Made by a program: the position numbers and the translations under genes. This document shows positions 1-6,166 of a DNA stretch of 6,709 bases, piece by piece. Source of the stretch: Gammaproteobacteria bacterium (GTDB lineage Bacteria; Pseudomonadota; Gammaproteobacteria; Pseudomonadales; Pseudohongiellaceae); contig PWQG01000358.1 of assembly GCA_003556835.1 (NCBI GenBank), forward strand, positions 1 through 6,709. Reading direction: 5' to 3'. Each line of letters begins with the position of its first letter. The first letter of the stretch is position 1. The notes beneath the pieces were generated by a model. The model worked only from the letters and a program-made list of their open reading frames with translations. It was not told the DNA's origin and did no database searches.

Positions 1-276
1 CACAATCCGGAAGTCCGCAAAGCCGCCTGGCTCGCAAGTAACCTGCTCTACGGAATAGAGTTGAGCCGCCCTGGGAGGATGCGTCCTGAGCTTGTCCAGA
101 AAGGATTCGATCTGATGCGGGCCGCCCTCCACCCGGATAACGACACCGTCATCGGCATTGTGCACCCATCCCGCCAGTTTGTGCTGATGTGCCAGCCGGT
201 ACACGAACGGCCGGAACCCGACACCCTGCACGAGTCCAGTGACCCGGATCTCACGTGATTGCAGGCGCTCAGACAC
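1..276 (-). CDS. hypF: [NiFe] hydrogenase maturation carbamoyltransferase HypF, N-terminal part (runs off the left edge)
   Basis: The minus strand is open from a GTG at 276 down to base 1, giving the first 92 residues of a protein whose family is usually about 750 residues long. Residues 9-26 carry the HypF acylphosphatase signature (EIRVTGLVQGVGFRPFVY), followed by GWVHNADDGVVI at about 37-48, which holds the expected asparagine. HypF transfers a carbamoyl group from carbamoyl phosphate to the HypE C-terminal cysteine in the cytoplasm, the first step in making the CN ligands of the NiFe site. The start is set by an in-frame stop 11 codons upstream, by GTG being the only plausible start codon after it, and by a GGAG (284-287 on the plus strand) 7 nt before it. 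The gene is divergent from the hydrogenase-like operon, which supports a [NiFe] enzyme there. The carbamoyltransferase, zinc-finger and YrdC-like domains lie outside the window. Confidence 0.93.
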   Translation of the reverse strand, partial: MSERLQSREIRVTGLVQGVGFRPFVYRLAHQHKLAGWVHNADDGVVIRVEGGPHQIESFLDKLRTHPPRAAQLYSVEQVTCEPGGFADFRIV

Positions 277-395
277 GGCAGCACTCCGGTTTGGACTGCA
301 TTTCCGTCAGGCGTCTGCCGCGCACAATTCGCGCATTACGTTTTTTTGCAGGCATTACGATTGTTTCGTGCATTGCAAATGATGTCGGGTTTTCA

Positions 396-467
396 GGTAT
401 GGCGGTTATTGTGGGAATTACGGGAATCTTGGGTATATCGGGTATCTTGGAAATTGCGGCTATAGCG
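396..467. repeat. Degenerate 9-bp tandem repeat, about eight units
   Basis: Reading in steps of nine from 396 gives GGTATGGCG, GTTATTGTG, GGAATTACG, GGAATCTTG, GGTATATCG, GGTATCTTG, GAAATTGCG and GCTATAGCG. The shared pattern is roughly G-G-A/T-A-T-n-n-n-G. Units three to six are the most alike. The period is a multiple of three, so spurious reading frames through it encode Gly-Ile-Leu-type tripeptides on one strand and Ile-Pro-type on the other. It may be a decayed minisatellite or an array of weak protein-binding sites; nothing in the sequence decides between them. Confidence 0.6.
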
Positions 468-657
468 TGTAATGAGCGGGGTTGCTGGTGTTTCAGGTTC
501 CGGAGCCGGTTGCGGACAGGCGGATTGTCAAAATGCAATGTCAGTGGATTCTCGGCCGAAATCAAATAAAAGATAAGCTGGCCGGATGGATTCGCCGGTT
601 GCTCCGTTTCCGGCATGTGTCACTGAAAGCGCCATCATCCATCCAAAAGAGTAATGC

Positions 658-686
658 TTGACAACGTAAATGAGTTTCATTACTAT
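658..686 (+). promoter_or_regulatory. Sigma70-type promoter for the hydrogenase-like operon
   Basis: A perfect -35 hexamer TTGACA (658-663) and a -10-like TACTAT (681-686, four of six matches to TATAAT) are separated by exactly 17 bp. Transcription would start near 693, leaving a leader of about 220 nt before the ATG at 916. It is the best promoter-like sequence upstream of the operon and points in the right direction. No start-site data are available, so the assignment rests on sequence alone. Confidence 0.65.
666..684. promoter_or_regulatory. Fur-box-like dyad in the promoter spacer
   Basis: Bases 669-681 read AATGA-GTT-TCATT, a perfect 5-bp inverted repeat with a 3-bp centre. This is the same arm sequence and spacing as the core of the classical Fur box (AATGA-TAA-TCATT); over the 19 bp from 666 to 684 I count 12 matches to that consensus. 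The site lies between -35 and -10, a standard repressor position. Iron control would suit an operon whose products need many Fe-S clusters, but another dyad-binding regulator is equally possible. Confidence 0.4.
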
Positions 687-834
687 AGTCTATAAGGTAT
701 TGAATGACCGTCCGACATCCGTGAGGATGGGGTTATGTTAATATTGCTTTGTATTAGTAAAAACAGCAGAAAAACTCACTTAAAAATATTTCCAGGCATA
801 AGACGGGCGCGAACCCGGGAGAGCTGATGAAGTT

Positions 835-858
835 AAGGTGAGTGGACCTACCTTTTTT
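835..858 (+). promoter_or_regulatory. Possible weak terminator or attenuator hairpin in the leader
   Basis: AAGGT (835-839) can pair with ACCTT (850-854), and the right arm runs directly into a T tract (853-858, then GTTCTTT). The stem is only five pairs with two G-C, so as an intrinsic terminator it would be weak. It lies in the transcribed leader, about 60 nt before the ATG of the first operon gene. A four-codon mini-ORF (ATG at 827, stop at 839) with a GGGAG-type ribosome binding site overlaps the left arm. Confidence 0.2.
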
Positions 859-915
859 GTTCTTTATTTGAATGCTCTTATATGCTGGACCCATTCAGGG
901 GGCCGGAGGTGCCAC

Positions 916-2400
916 ATGAAACCAAAGATTGCGGTTTTTGATTTTGCAAGCTGCGAAGGGTGTGAACTGCAGATTGCGAATCTGGAGGAAGAGATACTGG
1001 AACTGATTGAACTTGTCGATATCGTTTCATTCAGAGAGGTGATGAAGGAACATTCGGACGATTACGACATTGCTTTTGTCGAAGGCTCCATCAACAGGCC
1101 CATCGATGAAGAGCGGCTCAAAGAGATCCGCTCGCATGCCAAAATACTCATCGCCCTGGGGGACTGTGCCACGACCGGCTGCGTCAACAAACTGCGCAAT
1201 GACTGGCCTGAGAGTGAGGCCCTCGCCGAAGTCTATCCCGGTGCCAGAAAGCAGATCAAAAACAATGAGTTTTTTGATCTGTTCCCGGCCAAAGCCATCA
1301 ACGAAGTGGTGGATGTGGATTTTTACATCCGCGGATGCCCGGTCAGGAAGGAGCAGGTGCTTTATTATATAAAGCGGTTTTCAGATATGCCTCCGACCAG
1401 AAACAAGGATATGGATTTCGGGATCATCCTGCGGGACATGGAGATCGACAATCGCTCAGTGATCAAATACAACCCGAGGAAATGCATTCTCTGTCGGCGA
1501 TGTGTGCATATCTGCCAGGATGTGATGGGCGTGGACGCCCTCGGCGTGGTGGAAAAAGGAAGCGAAGCGATCATATCAACGCCGCAGAATATCGGATTTG
1601 ATGCCAACGGATGCATCCGGTGCGGGCAGTGCATCAACACCTGTCCGGTCGGCGCCCTGGGCAACCGCTCGCCCGTCGAGACTCTGGCGATGGAGGTAAA
1701 AAAGAAGAAGCTCTCCATTGCACTTGATTCGGTAGCGCTGTCCGCGTTTGTGCAAAAGCACAACAGGCTGCAACTCATGGAGCCGGAGCTGGCCGAAAGA
1801 TATGTCATTGCCGGATTGAGGCATATCGGGTTCCAAAAAGTCCTGCAGTACGATTATTACATGTCGCTGTCAGCAGAAAGGGACGCACAATCCGATACAC
1901 CGGTGCTGGCCAGCTGGTGCCGGGCGGCGCAGAATTATTTCCATGAGCGCGAGCTTAATTCACTGGAAGTAAAGGAGGAGAACAGCCCGTGGTCGCTACT
2001 GCTGGATGAGGTGAGCAAGAGCATCTGTCTGCTGAGTCCATGCTCGGCCATGAAGGAGGTGGAGGATTTCAATTACGTGCTGACGGCGGCGAATCTCCTC
2101 GAGCTTTTCAAACAGCTGGAATGCGACCTGGATTTCATGAATCCGGAAGGCGCTGCCTACGATGGACATACGGTCGGGCGTGGGTTCCGGCATCCGGGCG
2201 TTCCCGGCGGAAGGAACAACGGCTTTGGCATCCGCAGGGATCTGCAGGAGAAGCTTGCCCAGGCCAATTTGAACCGGGGTGCAGTGCACGTGTACCCCTG
2301 TCTGGCAGGCTGCACTAACGGTGGCGGGACGCCCCCCACCATTGAAGAAGACGTGATACAACAACGAATCACCTGGTTGGAAGAACTCAGAGGGGTGTAA
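916..2400 (+). CDS. Chimeric protein: hydrogenase small-subunit N-half, two [4Fe-4S] ferredoxin motifs, degenerate [FeFe]-hydrogenase H-domain
   Basis: The 494-residue protein starts at ATG 916, chosen over the in-frame GTG at 838 because GGAGGT (905-910) lies 5 nt before it and the family N-terminus begins here. Residues 1-155 match the HydD/MvhG-type small subunit: C13 and C16 (ASCEGC), C84 (GDCATTG) and C141 (GCPV, where GCPP is usual) supply the four proximal-cluster ligands. Residues 190-200 and 233-243 are two ferredoxin motifs (CILCRRCVHIC, CIRCGQCINTC) resembling those of HydA. Residues 255-490 resemble the H-cluster domain: C335 (L1), C376 (L2, SPCSAMK) and C462/C466 (L3, PCLAGCTNGGG) are kept, but the TSCC proton-relay cysteine is W334, the PCxxK lysine is M379, and the usual L3 methionine is Y460. 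Catalytic H2 chemistry at this site is therefore unlikely; an Fe-S relay or scaffold role is inferred. No signal peptide or membrane segment is visible. The medial/distal-cluster half of the small subunit is missing here and appears in the last gene. The stop is 2 bp before the next gene. Confidence 0.88.
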   Translation: MKPKIAVFDFASCEGCELQIANLEEEILELIELVDIVSFREVMKEHSDDYDIAFVEGSINRPIDEERLKEIRSHAKILIALGDCATTGCVNKLRNDWPESEALAEVYPGARKQIKNNEFFDLFPAKAINEVVDVDFYIRGCPVRKEQVLYYIKRFSDMPPTRNKDMDFGIILRDMEIDNRSVIKYNPRKCILCRRCVHICQDVMGVDALGVVEKGSEAIISTPQNIGFDANGCIRCGQCINTCPVGALGNRSPVETLAMEVKKKKLSIALDSVALSAFVQKHNRLQLMEPELAERYVIAGLRHIGFQKVLQYDYYMSLSAERDAQSDTPVLASWCRAAQNYFHERELNSLEVKEENSPWSLLLDEVSKSICLLSPCSAMKEVEDFNYVLTAANLLELFKQLECDLDFMNPEGAAYDGHTVGRGFRHPGVPGGRNNGFGIRRDLQEKLAQANLNRGAVHVYPCLAGCTNGGGTPPTIEEDVIQQRITWLEELRGV

Positions 2401-2402
2401 TC

Positions 2403-2888
2403 ATGGCTGATATAGCGACAAGACCATTGATCTGGGAAGAAAAATGGGCACTGGATAAAATCGTGGCCTCGGTTGAGGATCCGCAGCACCAGAAAATCCG
2501 GCTGCTGCAACTGGCACAGAGCGAATACGGCTTTCTCCGCGATGAGCATATGCGGTATCTGGCCGACTCCATCGGCACCAGCTATACCGACCTTTACGGA
2601 ATCGCCACGTTCTATGCCCAATTCAACCTGAATCCGCCGGGACGCCACCATATTTCCGTGTGCGTGGGTACCGGCTGCCATGTGAAGGGCTCCAAAGGCC
2701 TGATGCAGAAAATCCAGGAAACGCTTGGTATCAAAGAAGGCGGCACCACCAAGGATCACCGTTTTTCAATGAAGAGCGTCCGGTGCCTGGGTTGCTGCGG
2801 TCTGGCCCCGCTGATCATGATCGACAAAGAAACGTTCGGCAGGGTGAAACCCACCCATCTGGAAGGCATTCTTGAGAAATTCGAGTAG
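2403..2888 (+). CDS. NuoE/HydC-like [2Fe-2S] thioredoxin-fold subunit
   Basis: This 161-residue protein has the normal length and layout of the 24-kDa subunit of complex I (NuoE), HoxE and HydC. A helical N-terminal part with the family motif YGIATFYAQF (65-74) precedes a thioredoxin-like domain with C87-x4-C92 and C128-x3-C132, the complete ligand set for one [2Fe-2S] cluster. In known complexes this subunit docks on NuoF/HydB and its cluster lies next to the FMN, where it acts as an electron reservoir or branch. ATG 2403 is preceded by AGGGG (2391-2395), which overlaps the end of the previous gene, so the two are probably translationally coupled. The next gene follows after 8 bp. The family is certain; whether the complex uses NAD(H) in a linear or a bifurcating way cannot be read from this subunit. 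Confidence 0.95.
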   Translation: MADIATRPLIWEEKWALDKIVASVEDPQHQKIRLLQLAQSEYGFLRDEHMRYLADSIGTSYTDLYGIATFYAQFNLNPPGRHHISVCVGTGCHVKGSKGLMQKIQETLGIKEGGTTKDHRFSMKSVRCLGCCGLAPLIMIDKETFGRVKPTHLEGILEKFE

Positions 2889-2896
2889 GAGAGCCT

Positions 2897-5800
2897 ATGA
2901 CTGTCAAAACAAAATTGGACCTCAACGAAATGGCCAGGATCGGGATGAACTCCCTGGAATCCTCCAAACCCCAGATCGTCTTCGGCCTCGGCACCTGCGG
3001 CATCGCCGCCGGCGGTAACAAGCTGGTGGATTTCACCCGGGAGTACACGGGATACTGGCAGGAAACCGGCATTCAGCCTGAAATCGTTACGGTGGGCTGC
3101 ATCGGGATGTGCCATGCCGAGCCGCTGGTGGATATCAAACTGCCCGGCAAGCCACGCGTGACCTATCATAACGTCACTACCGCCAGGATGAAGCGCATCA
3201 TCGACGAGCACCTGATCGAGGGCCGGCCGGTCAAGGAATTCGCACTGGGTCAGCTGAGTGAAGATCTGTCGGTATGCGAGCATGGCAAACTGAGCTACAA
3301 ATGGCATTATGATGAGATCCCCAATCTGAAGGAACTGCCGTTCCTGGCCCGCCAGGTGCGCATCGTCCTGCGGAACTGCGGTGTCATCAACCCCGAATCC
3401 ATTGAACAGTACATCGCCAGAGGCGGATACCGATCCGCACAGAAGATGCTTGTGGACCTTAAGCCTCAGGGCGTGATCGACGAGGTCAAAAAATCAGGAC
3501 TTCGCGGGCGGGGCGGCGCCGGTTTCTCCACCGGACAGAAATGGCAGTTCGCCAAGGATGCCCCGGGCGACCAGAAGTACGTGATTTGCAACGCCGACGA
3601 GGGGGACCCGGGTGCCTACATGGACCGTGCTGTGCTGGAAAGCGATCCACACAGCGTGATCGAGGGCATGATCATCGGCGGATACGCCATCGGTGCATCC
3701 ATCGGCATACTGTACGTGCGCGCGGAATATCCACTGGCGATCAAGCGGCTCGAAAAGGCGATTCTGCAGGCCCGCGAGTTCAATATCCTCGGTGATAACA
3801 TCCTGGACAGCGATTTTTCATTCGACCTTCGCATCATGGAAGGAGCCGGCGCGTTCGTCTGTGGTGAAGAGACGGCGCTCATCGCCTCCATCGAAGGCAA
3901 GCGGGGCGAACCAAAACCTCGCCCCCCCTTCCCGGCTGTATCCGGTCTTTTTGGTAAGCCGACCAACGTCAACAATGTTGAGACCTGGGCCAATATCCCA
4001 ATGGTGTTTGAAAAGGGCGCCCGGTGGTTCAACAGCATGGGCACCGAGCGCAGCAAGGCCACCAAGGTCTTCTCCCTGGTGGGCAAGATCGAGCGGGCCG
4101 GGCTCGTGGAGATCCCTATGGGCACCAAAATGAAGGATATCATTTACGAGATCGGCGGTGGTATGCAGAACGGGCGCGCGTTCAAGGCCGTGCAGACCGG
4201 AGGTCCATCGGGTGGATGTATCCCCGCTGAGTATCTCGATGTGCCGGTGGACTACGAGAACCTCAAGGAGCTCGGTTCCATCGTGGGCTCCGGCGGCATG
4301 GTGGCCATGGACGAGGATACCTGCATGGTGGATATCGCCCGGTACTTCCTGGAATTCTGTGTGGAAGAGTCGTGCGGACAATGTACGCCATGCAGGATGG
4401 GCACCCGCCGCATGCTGGAGATCCTGGAGCGTATCTGTCAGGGCGGCGGCAAGATGAGCGATATCGAACTGCTGGAGCGCTTGTCGGTGCAGATCCGGGA
4501 CGGCTCCCTGTGCGCCCTGGGCGGAACGGCCCCCAACCCGGTGCTCACCACACTGAAGCACTTCCGCCACGAATACGAGCAGCATATCCTCAACAAGAAA
4601 TGTCCGTCCTCAACCTGTGCCTCACTGTTCCTGACCCCGTGCCAGGATACGTGTCCGGCCGGGACCGACGTGCCCGGACAGATGCAACTGGTGGCCGAGG
4701 GGCGCTACGGCGAGGCCTACGAGCTGCAGCGCCAGGACAACCCCTTCCCCGCGATCAGCGGTCGTGTGTGCGACCACCCCTGTGAAAAACGGTGCCAGCG
4801 CAATCTGATGGACCAACCCCTCTCGGTCATGATGATCCACCGGTACTGCTCCGACAAGGTTCTTGACGGCAAGGCCGGGTACCGACCCGAACTGGGAAAA
4901 CTGGATGCTACAGGCAAGAAGATCGCCATTGTGGGCGGTGGCGTTGCCGGACTCACGGCGGCATTTTTCCTGAAGCGGCTGGGCCACGACGTCACCATAT
5001 TCGAGGCGCAGTCGGAGCTGGGCGGCATGCTGATGTGGGGCATTCCCCCGTACCGGTTGCCCAGGGATATCCTGCGCTGGGAAATCCAGCAGATCATTGA
5101 CCTCGGGGTCCATGTCCGGCTGAATACCGCTGTGGGCAAGGACGTACCGTTCGAAGATGTGCTCCAGAAATACGACAGTGTCTTCCTCGGTGTCGGCGCC
5201 CAGAACGACCTGCCGATGAACCTGCCGAACGAGGACAAGCCCGGCATACTGAACGGTATGAAACTGCTGCGCCAGATGAACCTGGGTGAGAAGGTCGACC
5301 TCGGAAAGCGTCTCCTGGTAATCGGCGGCGGCAACGTCTCGGTGGATGTGGCCCGCACCGCACACCGGCTGGGCTGTGAAAAGGTGATCATCGCATACCG
5401 TCGCGAGGAAATTGACATGCCGGCGTATCCCGAAGAGATCGGAGAAGCCAAGAAAGAAGGCATTGAGTTCTACTTCCTGCTGGCGCCCGAGAAGATCCTG
5501 GTCGAAAAAGGACGGGCCGCCGGCGTGGTCTTCCGCAAGATGAAGATGGATGAATTCACCAAATGGGGCCGACGCAAACCGGTTCCGGTGGAATATGAAA
5601 CGGTCACCATCATGGCAGACCACATCGTTACGGCCATCGGCCAGCAGATCGATGCGGATTTTGCAGGTGATATGGCTGATCAGTTTATCGACCACAGGCA
5701 GCGCATCGCTGTGAATCCCTACTCGATGGAAACAAGCCATCCACGGGTGTTTGCTGGTGGTGATGCGGTGCTGGGTCCGGCCACGGTCATCGAAGCCGTG

Positions 5801-6064
5801 GCGCACGGCAAGAACGCAGCCCGGCAGATGGACCGCAAGCTGATGGGCGAAGACCGGATGGCGCGGCTTCAGGGCCTTACGAAGTTCGAGTACTCAATGA
5901 ATCCGCCGAACAACGAAGATCCCCTTCCGCGGGCAGACATGCTGACCATTCCCGCCAGGGAACGGGTGAACAACTTCCGGGAAGTGGTCATGTGCCTGGA
6001 CGACCAGTGTGCCGTCATGGAAGCGAAACGTTGCCTGCGTTGTGACATAAGGGAAGGTGCCTGA
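2897..6064 (+). CDS. NuoF/HydB-like NADH:FMN subunit fused to a GltD/NfnB-like FAD, NADPH-binding module (1055 aa)
   Basis: The start ATG has AGGAG (2887-2891) 5 nt upstream. Domains in order: a thioredoxin-like [2Fe-2S] domain (about 25-115) with C34, C68 and C72, the usual first cysteine being F29; a NuoF core with the FMN glycine-rich loop GLRGRGGAGF (201-210), NADEGDPGAYMDR (232-244) and GAGAFVCGEETAL (316-328); a [4Fe-4S] site C493, C496, C499 and C539; a HydB-type linker KKCPSSTC (C569, C574). Then, where HydB normally has a ferredoxin domain, a GltD-like region begins: PC582-QDT-C586-P, GRVC-DHPC-EKRC (C625, C629, C633), FAD motif VGGGVAGL (679-686), NADP-type motif IGGGNVSVD (809-817) with YRREEIDMPA (834-843), whose paired arginines fit NADPH, and FAD motif GGDAVLGPATV (954-964). 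The C-terminus ends in EAKRCLRCD (C1046, C1049), a motif that in GltD is N-terminal. The protein should accept electrons from or give them to NAD(H) at FMN and probably NADP(H) at FAD, in the cytoplasm. No frameshift is seen across the junction, so the fusion looks genuine. Confidence 0.93.
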   Translation: MTVKTKLDLNEMARIGMNSLESSKPQIVFGLGTCGIAAGGNKLVDFTREYTGYWQETGIQPEIVTVGCIGMCHAEPLVDIKLPGKPRVTYHNVTTARMKRIIDEHLIEGRPVKEFALGQLSEDLSVCEHGKLSYKWHYDEIPNLKELPFLARQVRIVLRNCGVINPESIEQYIARGGYRSAQKMLVDLKPQGVIDEVKKSGLRGRGGAGFSTGQKWQFAKDAPGDQKYVICNADEGDPGAYMDRAVLESDPHSVIEGMIIGGYAIGASIGILYVRAEYPLAIKRLEKAILQAREFNILGDNILDSDFSFDLRIMEGAGAFVCGEETALIASIEGKRGEPKPRPPFPAVSGLFGKPTNVNNVETWANIPMVFEKGARWFNSMGTERSKATKVFSLVGKIERAGLVEIPMGTKMKDIIYEIGGGMQNGRAFKAVQTGGPSGGCIPAEYLDVPVDYENLKELGSIVGSGGMVAMDEDTCMVDIARYFLEFCVEESCGQCTPCRMGTRRMLEILERICQGGGKMSDIELLERLSVQIRDGSLCALGGTAPNPVLTTLKHFRHEYEQHILNKKCPSSTCASLFLTPCQDTCPAGTDVPGQMQLVAEGRYGEAYELQRQDNPFPAISGRVCDHPCEKRCQRNLMDQPLSVMMIHRYCSDKVLDGKAGYRPELGKLDATGKKIAIVGGGVAGLTAAFFLKRLGHDVTIFEAQSELGGMLMWGIPPYRLPRDILRWEIQQIIDLGVHVRLNTAVGKDVPFEDVLQKYDSVFLGVGAQNDLPMNLPNEDKPGILNGMKLLRQMNLGEKVDLGKRLLVIGGGNVSVDVARTAHRLGCEKVIIAYRREEIDMPAYPEEIGEAKKEGIEFYFLLAPEKILVEKGRAAGVVFRKMKMDEFTKWGRRKPVPVEYETVTIMADHIVTAIGQQIDADFAGDMADQFIDHRQRIAVNPYSMETSHPRVFAGGDAVLGPATVIEAVAHGKNAARQMDRKLMGEDRMARLQGLTKFEYSMNPPNNEDPLPRADMLTIPARERVNNFREVVMCLDDQCAVMEAKRCLRCDIREGA

Positions 6065-6065
6065 T

Positions 6066-6146
6066 ATGAAACGAACATGGCAGCCTCCGGTTGACACACA
6101 GGGGAACGATTACATCCTGCCATGTGAGTTCATTCTGACCATATGA
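6066..6146 (+). CDS. Possible 26-codon small ORF in the operon gap
   Basis: The ATG lies one base after the stop of the fusion gene and is preceded at 6 nt by AAGGTG (6054-6059), a better ribosome binding site than that of the next gene. The predicted peptide begins MKRTWQPPVDTQGNDY and ends ILPCEFILTI; it has one cysteine and no motif I recognise. It ends 20 nt before the ATG of the NuoG-like gene, which lacks a clear Shine-Dalgarno sequence, so its translation could bring ribosomes to that start. It may equally be chance or a gene remnant. Function unknown. Confidence 0.3.
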   Translation: MKRTWQPPVDTQGNDYILPCEFILTI

Positions 6147-6166
6147 ATCCTAATTGATTTAAACTG

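Larger units (their letters stand above)
277..915. other. Divergent intergenic region between hypF and the hydrogenase-like operon
   Basis: About 640 bases separate the two divergent starts. Short open frames occur on both strands, but none has a recognisable protein motif, a good ribosome binding site and codon use like its neighbours, so I regard the stretch as non-coding. It holds a degenerate 9-bp tandem repeat, a sigma70-type promoter with an overlapping dyad, and an AT-rich leader (about 690-800) with two or three weak hairpins. No convincing promoter for hypF and no tRNA or known riboswitch could be picked out by eye. Confidence 0.75.

Noticed and set aside
1..258. Plus-strand frame open from base 1 to a stop at 258
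   Set aside because: It is antisense to hypF, has no recognisable motif, and is open only because it shadows a coding strand.
48..284. Minus-strand open frame of 78 codons overlapping the left edge
   Set aside because: It is one frame off from the hypF reading on the same strand; only the hypF frame shows the VQGVGFRPF and GWVHN motifs.
581..600. Sigma54 (-24/-12) promoter-like GG...GC
   Set aside because: The spacing between the GG and GC pairs is 12 or 8, not the required 10.
579..605. Hairpin GGCCGG/CCGGTT as a terminator for one of the flanking units
   Set aside because: The stem depends on G-T pairs, the loop is large and no T tract follows on either strand.
255..616. Overlapping open frames on both strands in the intergenic region, with Gly-Ile-Leu or Ile-Pro periodic peptides
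   Set aside because: The periodic peptides come from the 9-bp repeat; there is no ribosome binding site or family motif, and codon use differs from the neighbours.
838..915. GTG start adding 26 residues to the first operon protein
   Set aside because: ATG 916 has a strong GGAGGT at the right distance and matches the family N-terminus; the extra residues resemble no small subunit and no twin-arginine signal.
6091..6119. TTGACA inside the operon gap as an internal promoter
   Set aside because: No sequence resembling TATAAT is found at 16-18 bp spacing.
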